Assembly: GCA_913061235.1 (NCBI GenBank)
Contig: CAJXTB010000003.1
Span: forward strand, 1 to 64,000
Direction: 5' to 3'
Origin: an uncultured Pseudomonadota bacterium
GTDB taxonomy: Bacteria; Myxococcota_A; UBA796; GCA-2862545
Length of the DNA: 64,000 bases
Part shown: piece after piece, positions 52,553 to 61,407 of the stretch
How positions within the stretch are numbered: the stretch's first letter is position 1
Layout of the letters: the number at the start of each line of letters is the position of its first letter
Program-made: the position numbers and the translations under genes
Notes under the pieces: generated by a model
What the model was told of the DNA's origin: nothing
What the model saw: the letters and a program-made list of their open reading frames with translations, nothing else
Databases searched by the model: none

Positions 52553-52616
52553 CCGATGGAACGCTTGATGACGTCACACGCCGCGTACTCAGGCTACAAC
52601 TAAGCATGGAGAGTGA

Positions 52617-55600
52617 ATGAGCGACCGGAACGACGCCCTCAAGCTTTACAACGAAGCCATGGACCTTGCGCAGGCCGGCGAAAACATCGCCGCGCGCAGA
52701 CTTTTGGTTGAGGCCTCTGCCCTGGACCCGACAGACACCCGGATTCTGTCGTCCTTGGCGAAGAACTGGCGCGCGGAGGGGTTGTGGACCCATGCCGCAG
52801 ATGTACAGCGCCAAGCCATTGCGCTGGACGAGACCGATGCAGCCGCATGGGTGGCTCTTGGCGAAGACTTGCGCCAAGCGAGCTGCCACCGTGAGGCGCT
52901 CGATGCCTACGAGCGTGCCTGCACGTTGAACTCGAAAGACGCCTTCGCTGCCGCTGGACGCGGCGAGGCTCTGCGCATGCAAGGCCGTGCTGCCGAGGCG
53001 TTGCGCTGGTTTGAGGCTGCTCTGGAAGTCAGCCCAGAACATGCCTTTGGCGTGCGCGGTCGCGCCGCCTGCTTGTCCGCTCTCGGACGCTGGGACGAAG
53101 CCTTAGAAGGCTGGGAGAAAGCACTCTCCCTCAACAGTGAGAGCACCTTCGCCCGCGGTGGGTTGACCGAAGCCCGTCGCCAGCTCGCCAAGGTCGTGCC
53201 GAGCCCAGGTACGCCACCTCCGCCCGAGCGTTCCGACCACGAAGTCGCCGCAGAGCGCCACCGTTCGTGGGGCCTTGCACTGCTGCGAGACAAGCGCGCG
53301 CACGAAGCCGCAGTCGCACTAGAGGTGGCCTCCCAGCTCGCTCCTGAGTGGGTGGAGACCTCGGTAGACTTGGGCCGTGCCTACCTGGAGTCAGGCGATT
53401 TTGAAGCCGCTGTGACCGCATGGCGTCGCGCGCTGGCACTCGACCCCGGTCGTGTCGAAGTGGCCCTCAACATTGGGGATGCATGGCGCAGTGCCGGTGC
53501 TTGGACAGACGCCGTCAAGGCGTACGACGACGCCCTACGCCGGGATCCCGGACACGTTGCCGCTCTGGCGGGCCGAGGCGAAGCCCTGCGTCGTCACAAC
53601 CGTCACGAACAGGCTCTCAACTGGTTCGAGCGCGCGCTGGCACGCAATCCAACCCATCCCATGGCGCTCATTGGCAAGGCTGCATGCCTCAACCACCTCG
53701 ACCGTCACGCCGAAGCGCTGCCCCTTTGGCGCCGCTGTGTGGACCTCTTCCCCGAGTCGGACCACGCGATTGGTGGACTGCACGCAGCGGAAGCTGCGAC
53801 CGGGAATGAAGGCGATGAGGGCTCCGAGCTGTCTCGTCCTCTGCTCGCAAAGGCTCGCGTACTGCTGCGCGAGGAGCACTTCACCGACGCTATCGATGTC
53901 TTGTTGCGCGCCACTGAGATTGACCCGGCTGACCCCGAGTCCTGGCGCGTGCTTGGCACTGCCTACGCTGCTTGTGGAAGCCACGGAATGGCCGTTCAAG
54001 CCCTAGACGCTGCACTGCGCATTCAGCCCGATGACCGCGCAACGCGTCACGCACGCGCCGCGGCACTCCAGCGCGGACAAGACCTACTCGAAGCGCTGGC
54101 TGCATGGGACGGACTGGTCGCAAGCCGAAACGACGATCTGTACGCCCTTCAAGGTCGGGCAGAGACCCTCGCCGCACTGGCCCGCTTCCGCGAAGCTGCG
54201 AAAGCCTTCGACGTCGTCCTGTCCCACAACGCCGAGCATGCACAAGCGCTGCTCGGAAAGGCCACGGCGCTCTCCGCAGACCACCGGTATGATGAAGCGC
54301 TCGGTGTTTGGCTTCGCGCTCTCGACGGTGCTCCAGACGACCCCGCCATTCAGCGCGGCCTCGCCCACTGTGAGCAAGCCCTCGCTCGGCAAGAAGAGCC
54401 AGCACTGCCCTCTGTGTCCGTCTCCAGCGGCCTACCGGTCCGCCGAAGCGCCGACCGAACCGCCGCACGCCGAATCCTTGCGCGCGGACGTGCCCTGCGC
54501 CGAGAACGGGACCTCCCCGGTGCGCTGCGCGCCTTCGAGCGTGCCCTCGAGACCGACCCGACCTATGCCGAAGCCGCACTGCGCGTTGGCTCAGTGCTTG
54601 AAGAACAGCGCCTCATCGAAGAAGCCATTGCTGGCTATGAACGCTGCGTCACCATTGATCCCGGCCACTACCAAGCCGCGACCAACATTGCCGAGCTGTT
54701 GCGTAAGAACGAGCGCTACAACGAAGCCGTCGAAGCCTACGACCGCGCGCTACTGCTCAATGACGACTACCTGTACGCTCTGGCAGGCCGCGGCGAAGCC
54801 ATGCGCATGCTCGGTGACTTTGAGGGCTGCCTACAGTGGTTCGATAGAGCACTCGCCATGGGGCAAAAACACCTCTTTGCCATTCAAGGCAAGGCCGCTG
54901 CGCTCAACTCGCTGGGCAAGTTCGACAAGGCGCTTCCACTATGGGACCAAGCCTTGGCTCTCGACCCCGAAGGTACGTTCGCCAAAGATGGCAAGCGCTA
55001 CTGCGAAGGCCGCCTGAAGAAGCAGAAGGTCACCGGAAAGAAGGAAGAGCCGGTCGAAGAGCCCGGTGAGTCCACCACCCCTACTCTAGATGAGCAGGGC
55101 CGAGACCTGACAGCCCTGGCACGCGACGGAAAGCTCGGCACCATCGTGGGTCGCGCCAAAGAGATGCGCAGCCTGATGAAGACGCTGATGCGTCGTCAAA
55201 AGGCCAATCCTCTGTTGCTTGGCGAGCCCGGCGTTGGCAAGACCGCAGTTGTCGAAGGCGTGGCCAAGCGCCTCGCCGGTGACAACCCTCCCGAGCGCCT
55301 CAGAGGCATTCGCATCATTGAGCTGTCGATGGGCTCGCTGGTCGCGGGCACCAAGTATCGGGGCACCTTTGAAGAGCGGCTCAAGGCCATCATCGCTGAA
55401 GCGCGCGACACTCCCGGAATCGTCCTGTTCATCGACGAAATCCACACTCTGGTCGGCGCTGGACGCACCGAGGGCGGCTCCCTAGACGCTGCCAACATCC
55501 TCAAGCCAGCTCTCGCCCGCGGTGAGATTACGGTCATTGGCGCCACTACCCGCGCCGAGTACCGTAAGCACTTCGAGAGTGACTCTGCGTTGGAGCGTCG

Positions 55601-56855
55601 CTTTCAGCCGCTCACCATCGAAGAGCCATCGAACGAAGACACCATTGAGTTGCTCACCCAAATCCAAGGCCAGTACGCCAAGCACCACTCTGTGGGCATT
55701 GACGCCGAAGCCCTGGAGTGCGCCGTCAAGATGGCCGTGCGGTTCATCCCAGACCGTCGCCTGCCAGACAAGGCGCTCGACGTTCTCGACGAAGCATGTG
55801 CGGAAGCCAGCCTGTCCGGAAGTGGCACAGTAACCGCAGAAATCGTGGCGCAAGTCATCGCTGAACGCACCGGTGTTCCGGTCACCAAGCTGACGAGCGA
55901 CGAACGCGAACACATGGCGAGTACCGAGAGCATTCTCTCCGCACGCGTTGTTGGCCAGCCCCATGCCATTCAGCACATTGCCAACGCCGTGCGCCTGTCG
56001 CGCGCTGGACTGCGCGCTCCCAACCGCCCGCGCGGCGTCTTCCTGTTCGTCGGTCCGTCCGGTGTGGGCAAGACCGAGCTGGCACGGGCACTGGCAGACT
56101 TTCTCTTCCCCGAAGGCAACGCTCTCGTGAAGCTCGACATGAGCGAGTACACCGAGAAGTTCAGCGGCAGCCGACTGCTCGGGGCCCCTCCTGGGTACGC
56201 AGGTCACGGCGAAGAAGGTCAGCTAACCAGCGCATTGCGCACACGTCCGTACTCGGTGGTTCTGCTGGACGAGTTTGAGAAGGCGCATCCGGATGTGCAG
56301 TCCATGTTCTTGGGCGTGTTCGACGAAGGCGTCCTGACCGACAGCGAAGGACGCCGGGTTGAAGCCAAAGAATGCCTGTTCATCCTGACGACCAACGCCG
56401 GCAGCACGCACAGCGCGCGTCGCGCCATGGGCTTCAGTGGTCCGGTCAGCGAGCGGGAAGCGGCGCTCGAAGCGGTACGTCCATACTTCCGTCCCGAGCT
56501 TCTCAACCGCATGGACGAGGTGATTCAGTTCAACTCGCTCACCGAGCCGGACCTTCGAGACGTCGTGCGCATTCACATGGAGCACCTCAAGACCCGAGCC
56601 CAGGACGAAGGCGTGACGCTGACCTGGACTCAGGCCGTCGTCGACTTGGTCGCTGCACACCGTCCGGTCGCTGCCTTCGGCGCACGCCCAGCCATTCGCG
56701 CTATCGACGACTTGGTCGCTGAGCCGCTTGCCGAGCTGCTCTTGTCGAACGAAGATGACGGCCCTACGACCTACCGGGCCCAAGTTCGCAACGGAGCGGT
56801 GGTGTTTACGCCAGGTACTCCAGCACCGAAGCCGCAGATCCCAGAGCCTGTCTAG
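52617..56855 (+). CDS. Four-module TPR array fused to a ClpA-like double AAA+ unfoldase
   Basis: A 1412-residue protein; GGAG precedes the ATG. Residues ~1-192, 213-395, 404-595 and 618-808 are four similar TPR modules, each with the internal pattern YALxGRGEALR...EALxWFxxAL...GKAAxLxxLGR, split by Pro- or acid-rich linkers. From ~823 follow NBD1 (Walker A GEPGVGKT at 869-876, Walker B LFIDEIH with Asp940, pore GTKYRGTFEER, Arg finger ALERRF) and NBD2 (Walker A GPSGVGKT from 1146, Walker B VVLLDEFEKAH, pore GAPPGYAGHGEEG, RPELLNRMDEV). The NBDs are joined without the ClpB/ClpC M-domain. In NBD2 TTNAGSTHSARRAMGFSG puts MGF where ClpA has its IGL ClpP loop. The Clp N-domain is replaced by TPRs. 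I infer substrate or partner capture by TPRs and possible hand-off to ClpP. Confidence 0.93.
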   Translation: MSDRNDALKLYNEAMDLAQAGENIAARRLLVEASALDPTDTRILSSLAKNWRAEGLWTHAADVQRQAIALDETDAAAWVALGEDLRQASCHREALDAYERACTLNSKDAFAAAGRGEALRMQGRAAEALRWFEAALEVSPEHAFGVRGRAACLSALGRWDEALEGWEKALSLNSESTFARGGLTEARRQLAKVVPSPGTPPPPERSDHEVAAERHRSWGLALLRDKRAHEAAVALEVASQLAPEWVETSVDLGRAYLESGDFEAAVTAWRRALALDPGRVEVALNIGDAWRSAGAWTDAVKAYDDALRRDPGHVAALAGRGEALRRHNRHEQALNWFERALARNPTHPMALIGKAACLNHLDRHAEALPLWRRCVDLFPESDHAIGGLHAAEAATGNEGDEGSELSRPLLAKARVLLREEHFTDAIDVLLRATEIDPADPESWRVLGTAYAACGSHGMAVQALDAALRIQPDDRATRHARAAALQRGQDLLEALAAWDGLVASRNDDLYALQGRAETLAALARFREAAKAFDVVLSHNAEHAQALLGKATALSADHRYDEALGVWLRALDGAPDDPAIQRGLAHCEQALARQEEPALPSVSVSSGLPVRRSADRTAARRILARGRALRRERDLPGALRAFERALETDPTYAEAALRVGSVLEEQRLIEEAIAGYERCVTIDPGHYQAATNIAELLRKNERYNEAVEAYDRALLLNDDYLYALAGRGEAMRMLGDFEGCLQWFDRALAMGQKHLFAIQGKAAALNSLGKFDKALPLWDQALALDPEGTFAKDGKRYCEGRLKKQKVTGKKEEPVEEPGESTTPTLDEQGRDLTALARDGKLGTIVGRAKEMRSLMKTLMRRQKANPLLLGEPGVGKTAVVEGVAKRLAGDNPPERLRGIRIIELSMGSLVAGTKYRGTFEERLKAIIAEARDTPGIVLFIDEIHTLVGAGRTEGGSLDAANILKPALARGEITVIGATTRAEYRKHFESDSALERRFQPLTIEEPSNEDTIELLTQIQGQYAKHHSVGIDAEALECAVKMAVRFIPDRRLPDKALDVLDEACAEASLSGSGTVTAEIVAQVIAERTGVPVTKLTSDEREHMASTESILSARVVGQPHAIQHIANAVRLSRAGLRAPNRPRGVFLFVGPSGVGKTELARALADFLFPEGNALVKLDMSEYTEKFSGSRLLGAPPGYAGHGEEGQLTSALRTRPYSVVLLDEFEKAHPDVQSMFLGVFDEGVLTDSEGRRVEAKECLFILTTNAGSTHSARRAMGFSGPVSEREAALEAVRPYFRPELLNRMDEVIQFNSLTEPDLRDVVRIHMEHLKTRAQDEGVTLTWTQAVVDLVAAHRPVAAFGARPAIRAIDDLVAEPLAELLLSNEDDGPTTYRAQVRNGAVVFTPGTPAPKPQIPEPV

Positions 56856-56916
56856 AACCAGGCCCTAGCGGACGCCAACACGGCGGAACACGGACCTCTC
56901 TCCGAGCCACAAGACC

Positions 56917-57156
56917 ATGAATGCTGATGCGAAAAACCAGCTGATGAAGCTGGAGACCGGACGTACCTCGTCGATACTCATGCTCGTCATGTCCGTGCTG
57001 CTCTGCATTGGCGGGGCGATTGCCTACTGGTACGTGGGCACGGCAGATCTGGTGCTGGCCATTCCAATCGTTGGGGCGCTGGTGGCCTCACTGATGGCGT
57101 ACGACAAGAACACACGCTTGTTGAGGGAGTTCCGCGCACGGTACCCTGACGAGTAG
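56917..57156 (+). CDS. Small two-helix membrane protein
   Basis: A 79-residue protein with two transmembrane segments (ILMLVMSVLLCIGGAIAYWY and LVLAIPIVGALVASLMAY) between a basic N-tail and a basic/acidic C-tail. No family recognised. Same strand as, and followed by, another two-helix protein at 57195. A ribosome site is weak. Confidence 0.6.
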   Translation: MNADAKNQLMKLETGRTSSILMLVMSVLLCIGGAIAYWYVGTADLVLAIPIVGALVASLMAYDKNTRLLREFRARYPDE

Positions 57157-57194
57157 GCGGTTCGCAGAGTGCCACCGGTCAGCAGGGAGTGATG

Positions 57195-57458
57195 ATGGAC
57201 GAAGACAGATTAGCCCCGGAAGCACGGGCAGAGTGGGCCAAGATCATGAACCTTCGCCGAGTGGCGCTCATCTTCTTGGGTGTCTATGTGTTTGGGACCC
57301 TGGCTGGAACCTTCGCAATCTTGGCCATTGGCCAGTCGACGTTGAGCGACGTGGCCTGGGAGCTGGGTCCCATCCTCTTGCCGGCTGGTATCTGCATCGG
57401 GCTCCCGTACTTCATGTACTGGCAACAGCGAACCAAATTCCTCAAAAAGCACGACTAA
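57195..57458 (+). CDS. Small two-helix membrane protein
   Basis: An 87-residue protein. GGGAG lies 5 bases before ATG 57195, so this start is preferred over GTG 57189 and ATG 57192 in the same run. Two transmembrane segments (VALIFLGVYVFGTLAGTFAILAI; LGPILLPAGICIGLPYFMYW) follow an amphipathic N-terminus and precede QQRTKFLKKHD. No family recognised. A strong hairpin terminator follows. Confidence 0.65.
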   Translation: MDEDRLAPEARAEWAKIMNLRRVALIFLGVYVFGTLAGTFAILAIGQSTLSDVAWELGPILLPAGICIGLPYFMYWQQRTKFLKKHD

Positions 57459-57465
57459 CGCAGAT

Positions 57466-57511
57466 ACCGCGCCAACCTCCCCCGGTTCGCATCGAGGGAA
57501 GTTGGCGCGGT
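57466..57511. terminator. Strong hairpin terminator between convergent genes
   Basis: Arms 57466-57481 (accgcgccaacctccc) and 57496-57511 (gggaagttggcgcggt) pair over 16 positions with one mismatch, loop 14 nt, followed on the plus strand by gtttgctt. It serves the plus-strand small-protein gene. The minus-strand receiver gene ends at 57542 and may share it. Confidence 0.8.
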
Positions 57512-57541
57512 GTTTGCTTACCTAGAGCCGGAGGCTCGTCG

Positions 57542-57919
57542 CTATGCGGCGATGCGCACGCGCTGATGAATCAGGCTGTTCACTGTGTTCGAGAGCACGT
57601 GAGAGCCCAGGGTGTACTTGCTGATGTGAGCCGTGGCGCCCATCTGCAAGGAGCGGTGTGCTGCCATCTGTGTGCCGTCATGGGTCATGACGATGATGGG
57701 GACGGGGCCCACAGTGTCGGCAATGATGCCCAAGACATCCACGCCCACAAGTTGTGCCGTGTTTGTGTCGATGACAATGACCGAAGGAGCCTTCTCAACC
57801 ATGGAAGCCAAGGCGTCCCACAGTGTGGAGTATTGGGCAACTTCGCCGCTTCCTGACAGCTCATCGGCCATCATCTGTGCGTCTAGGTCATCACTATCGA
57901 TGGTCACAATCAAACTCAT
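57542..57919 (-). CDS. Stand-alone receiver-domain protein
   Basis: A 125-residue CheY-like receiver. ATG 57919 has GGAGG upstream. Key residues: acidic pocket TIDSDD, phosphoacceptor Asp in VIVIDTN (about residue 54), Thr in VMTHDG, Lys in ISKYTLG. It has no output domain. It lies directly downstream of the sigma-54 activator on the same strand (44-bp gap), so it is probably co-expressed with it and may supply the phosphorylatable receiver that the activator lacks. Confidence 0.85.
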   Translation of the reverse strand: MSLIVTIDSDDLDAQMMADELSGSGEVAQYSTLWDALASMVEKAPSVIVIDTNTAQLVGVDVLGIIADTVGPVPIIVMTHDGTQMAAHRSLQMGATAHISKYTLGSHVLSNTVNSLIHQRVRIAA

Positions 57920-57963
57920 GGGTACCTCCGTACCCACACCATCGGACCGCAGAGCCGCCGACC

Positions 57964-59358
57964 TTAGCTCGAAAGGCCATATTGTTTGATTTTTGTGTAC
58001 AGTGTGCGCCGTGTGATGCCGGCCTGATCCGCTGCATCTACCAGCCGACCTTGGTTTCTCTCCAGCAGCCGGAACAAGTAGGTTCGCTCCACTTCAGCAA
58101 CCGCGCGGTCTGTGTTCGCCTTGAGGGACGTTGCATTGTCAATGACAAAGCCGCCACGAGCCGCAGGTGTTGGCCGGGCACGGACCATGTCAGCAGCCAA
58201 GTGCTCCCGCTCCAACCGCTGACCAGCACGGGTAATCACCCAGCGCTCGCACAACGCACGAAGCTGGCGCACATTGCCGGGCCAGTGGTAGCCCAAGATG
58301 ACGTCCATGGCGTCCGCGCTCACTACCGGGGGAGCGAGGCCGTACTCACCGCCAATCTCGTCGAGAAAATGCCGCATGAGCAGCGGAACATCTTCCCGAC
58401 GGCTGCGCAGCGGTGGCAGCGTGATGGGAAACACGGCCAGGCGATAGTACAGGTCTTCCCGAAATCGCTTGTCGGCCACTGCGGACTCCAGCTCCACATT
58501 CGTTGCCGCGACAATGCGCACATCCACACGCACAGGGTCCCGTCCACCCACTCGCCTAAAGGTCATCTCTTCGAGAACCCGCAGCAGGTTCACCTGGACG
58601 TTGAGGGTGGTCTCACCCAGTTCATCGAGAAAGAGCGTACCGCCATCAGCCATCTCGAAGAGTCCCTCGCGCCGACCGATTGCGCCGGTGAATGAGCCCT
58701 TCTCATGGCCAAACAGCTCGCTCTCCAACAAGCTCTCAGTGAAGGCGCCGCAGTTGACCGAGATGAACGGCTTGTCCTTTCGGCGACTACGGTCGTGGAT
58801 AGCTCGGCTGATGAGCTCCTTTCCGGTCCCGGTCTCCCCACGAATGAGGACCGTCGCATCCGTTGTTGCGACTTTGCGGACCTGATCGAACACATTCAAC
58901 ATGCGCGGGCTCTGCGTCAGCAGATGGCGAAACCCATAGAGGTCTTTGACCTCCTCACGCACGCGAGCCAGCTCCGAGCTGTGCCGTGCCTCGGCCAGCG
59001 CATCGGACAGAATGTGCTGAAGACGAGGCAACCCACTCGGCATCGCCAGAAAATGAGACGCTCCGCGGCGAATCGCGGCCACGATTTCTCCGGTGCTCGC
59101 TGACTCCCCAACCGCAATGACAGGAACGCCCGGAGCATGCTCCGAGAGTCGCTCAATCGCCGCCACACCAGGCTCGTCATCTAGGAACAACGACACCAGC
59201 ATGATGTCCGGCTCCAGCGTCGTCAGCGCCTGCATTCCCTCACGCGCACGGGTCACACGAAAGATGCGATGTCCTAGGTCACGCACCGCCTGCTCGAGCT
59301 GTTGTCCGGCTCGCTCCCGGCTCTCGGCAATGAAGACCGTGGCTGTAGATTCGGGCAT
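57964..59358 (-). CDS. Sigma-54-dependent transcriptional activator with degenerate receiver
   Basis: A 464-residue NtrC-type regulator. ATG 59358 has GGAGG 6 bases upstream. Residues ~1-130 form a receiver in which the phosphoacceptor Asp is Ser56 (DIMLVSLFLDD), one acidic-pocket residue is Ala11 and the Lys is Met (FLAMPSG), so it cannot be a normal phospho-switch. The AAA+ domain is intact: Walker A GETGTGKE, EKGSFTGAIG (GAFTGA loop with Ser), Walker B GTLFLDE, Arg fingers in FREDLYYRL. A Fis-type HTH ends the protein (LVDAADQAGITRRTLYTKIKQYG). It should drive sigma-54 promoters in response to something other than its own phosphorylation. Confidence 0.93.
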   Translation of the reverse strand: MPESTATVFIAESRERAGQQLEQAVRDLGHRIFRVTRAREGMQALTTLEPDIMLVSLFLDDEPGVAAIERLSEHAPGVPVIAVGESASTGEIVAAIRRGASHFLAMPSGLPRLQHILSDALAEARHSSELARVREEVKDLYGFRHLLTQSPRMLNVFDQVRKVATTDATVLIRGETGTGKELISRAIHDRSRRKDKPFISVNCGAFTESLLESELFGHEKGSFTGAIGRREGLFEMADGGTLFLDELGETTLNVQVNLLRVLEEMTFRRVGGRDPVRVDVRIVAATNVELESAVADKRFREDLYYRLAVFPITLPPLRSRREDVPLLMRHFLDEIGGEYGLAPPVVSADAMDVILGYHWPGNVRQLRALCERWVITRAGQRLEREHLAADMVRARPTPAARGGFVIDNATSLKANTDRAVAEVERTYLFRLLERNQGRLVDAADQAGITRRTLYTKIKQYGLSS

Positions 59359-59394
59359 GCGTTCCTCCGTGGGAAACGCATTACTCATCCTGGC

Positions 59395-59997
59395 TCAGCG
59401 CGCGAGCAGCTCAGCGAGGGTCGTCTCTCCAGGCAGTACGTCTGCGCGGCCGATTCGGTTGTCGTGCACCGTCGTCAGCGAGCCGTTGCGCACAAGACAG
59501 TCTCGCCATGCGGTCAGAACCCGCTTGTCCAATGCACAGCGCAGGGCGCTGATCACCATCTGGTGCGTGACCACAACAACAAGCTCGGACGGTGCATGCG
59601 ACTCAAGCACGCTGTGGAGCGCGGCAGTCGCACGGGTCTGACACTCTCCAAGCGACTCCCCGCCCGGCACGCGTGTGACGAAGGGGTCGCGTTGCCAGGC
59701 TGCAAAGAACTCGGGAAACGCCGCAATCGCCTCTGTTGGAGCCAAGCCCTCAAGCTCCCCCTGATCGAGCTCAGCCAGCTCCGGTAGCAGCGTGACTGGA
59801 AGTCCTATTGGTTGCGCGGTCTGTTGCGCCCGGCTGAGCGGCGAGCTGTACACCGCAGCGACGTGAACACCGAGCAGGTCGGCCGCGTGTTGCGCCTGGG
59901 AGCGCCCCGTCTCATTGAGAGGAATGTCGGTGACGCCCATAAAGCGTCGTTCCGCGTTGTGGGCGGTCTGGCCGTGTCGAAGCAGGAGAAGTGGCAT
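59395..59997 (-). CDS. Histidine phosphatase superfamily (phosphoglycerate mutase-like) protein
   Basis: A 200-residue branch-1 histidine phosphatase: LLLLRHGQTAHN (catalytic His), SSPLSRAQQTA, ELDQGELEGL, and VVVTHQMVISAL with the second His. The protein is short and lacks the PGM-specific lid, so GpmB/CobC-type phosphatase is likelier than mutase. Same strand as the sigma-54 activator, ending 37 bp before it. Divergent from the gene at 60081. Confidence 0.9.
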   Translation of the reverse strand: MPLLLLRHGQTAHNAERRFMGVTDIPLNETGRSQAQHAADLLGVHVAAVYSSPLSRAQQTAQPIGLPVTLLPELAELDQGELEGLAPTEAIAAFPEFFAAWQRDPFVTRVPGGESLGECQTRATAALHSVLESHAPSELVVVVTHQMVISALRCALDKRVLTAWRDCLVRNGSLTTVHDNRIGRADVLPGETTLAELLAR

Positions 59998-60080
59998 GCG
60001 CTGGCATACCCCGCACAGCTTGGACGTGGCGTTGACATTCGGCGGGGCAAGACCGCTGTACAGTACACGTGGAGGTATTC

Positions 60081-60584
60081 ATGTCTGACCCGTCTGACGC
60101 ACCGTTCACCCCTGGTGCTGGAATCCTCAGCGAGAGTGTGGACCGACTCATGAATCGCGCTCCCAAGCCGCTAAGCGCCCATGCCGCACTGGACGCCGCG
60201 CGAAAGGCAGAACAGCAACGTCACGCCCAAGCCGAACAAGACGTCACTCTGCCGCCCGCAGAGCCCGATGATGTCGACATGGTCGTGGACGTTCTGCGCA
60301 GCCTCGTCGCAGACGCCGTCGTCCTAAAGCGCATGCAGGTCGACCGCAGAGACGTCTTCACTGCTGTGTGGCAGGCACACCAGGCACGCGCCCGCATTGA
60401 GCGAGACCTACCCATTGCCATTGCAGCAGCAGCGCTCATCGCCGCCGCCAAGCGTGTCCCCAAAGGCCACCTTGTCGCCGTAGAGGTCGCTCTAGGGACA
60501 GAACGTCGCGCCACATGGGTCGACACGTCGACCGGTACTGTGCTCGCGACCGCGTCTCCCCCGGCTATTTACCTGATTGGATGA
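60081..60584 (+). CDS. Hypothetical protein, alpha-helical
   Basis: A 167-residue protein with GGAGG 5 bases before ATG. An acidic helical N-terminal part (SESVDRLMNRAPK; EPDDVDMVVDVLRSL) is followed by a compact helical domain (VFTAVWQAHQARARIERDL) and a beta end (TWVDTSTGTVLATASPPAIYLIG). No family recognised. Its last 20 bases overlap the convergent hslO gene. Confidence 0.65.
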   Translation: MSDPSDAPFTPGAGILSESVDRLMNRAPKPLSAHAALDAARKAEQQRHAQAEQDVTLPPAEPDDVDMVVDVLRSLVADAVVLKRMQVDRRDVFTAVWQAHQARARIERDLPIAIAAAALIAAAKRVPKGHLVAVEVALGTERRATWVDTSTGTVLATASPPAIYLIG

Positions 60585-61386
60585 GGTCTGCGAGCTGCTC
60601 TTGGCTGTAGACCTGGGCCTCACCACAGAAGTGGCAGGTCACCTCAGCTCCCTCGTCCTCGTCGTGCATCAGCTGTAGAGCGTCGACACCCACGCTCAAC
60701 AGCATGTCGTCGACCTTCTGCCGACTGCAGCGACACATCCACATCAGTGGAAGCTGGTCGAGCACACGAATGGACTCGCCCCGCAGGGTGCCGTTGACCG
60801 CGTCATTCAAGTCGTCGACGGTCAGGTCGTTGTAGGCTGCGGCGAACTCGCTCGGGGTCAGGCTGGGACGCTCGGGGTCCGAGGCCAAGCGCTCGACCAG
60901 CAATCCCACCGCACGCTCAATGCCGCCTTCCCCAATAACAACGTCAATGAGTACGTTGCCTTGGACCTGCTGACTGTCATGCATGTGAGACGCTAGAGCG
61001 GACTGGAGGGTCTGACCGGAGACTTCCGTCACACCCCGGTACAGCTCGGCCTTCGCGTCGGACTTAATCGCCAACAACATGCCAGTGTGCTGGGTTGTCA
61101 CGGGCAAGTTCTTGGGCATGGCGCGCCCGCGAATCGTGCCTAAAGAGTCGACTTCTGCGAACACACTCGCTTCAGGATTGGCCGTCTGAAGCTGAAGCGT
61201 GATGCGCTCTTCGCCCTTGATGTGTCCGCCCATCAACAGGGCAGCTACCGACAACTCGGCGGCAATTCGCGATGCCCCAAGCCCCAGTTCGTGAATCTCG
61301 GCCGTCTGCAAACTGACTTCGGTCGCGTCGATAACAACGATGCGTACGGCATCTCCGCCGACCAATCCGCGTGTGCTGGTGTCCAT
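60565..61386 (-). CDS. hslO: Hsp33 redox-activated chaperone
   Basis: A 273-residue cytoplasmic holdase, active when oxidised. C-terminal zinc Cys: WMCRCSRQ (CxC) and VTCHFCGE (CxxC), the four-Cys switch. N-terminal part has the Hsp33 core (RIAAELSVAALLMGGHIKGEERI; AMPKNLPVTTQH). It is slightly short of E. coli Hsp33 (292). Neighbour of a DsbD-alpha-like periplasmic protein 21 bp upstream, a pairing with a thiol-redox theme. Confidence 0.94.
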   Translation of the reverse strand: MDTSTRGLVGGDAVRIVVIDATEVSLQTAEIHELGLGASRIAAELSVAALLMGGHIKGEERITLQLQTANPEASVFAEVDSLGTIRGRAMPKNLPVTTQHTGMLLAIKSDAKAELYRGVTEVSGQTLQSALASHMHDSQQVQGNVLIDVVIGEGGIERAVGLLVERLASDPERPSLTPSEFAAAYNDLTVDDLNDAVNGTLRGESIRVLDQLPLMWMCRCSRQKVDDMLLSVGVDALQLMHDEDEGAEVTCHFCGEAQVYSQEQLADLIQSGK

Positions 61387-61407
61387 GGTGGCACCTCCGC
61401 GAAGCGT

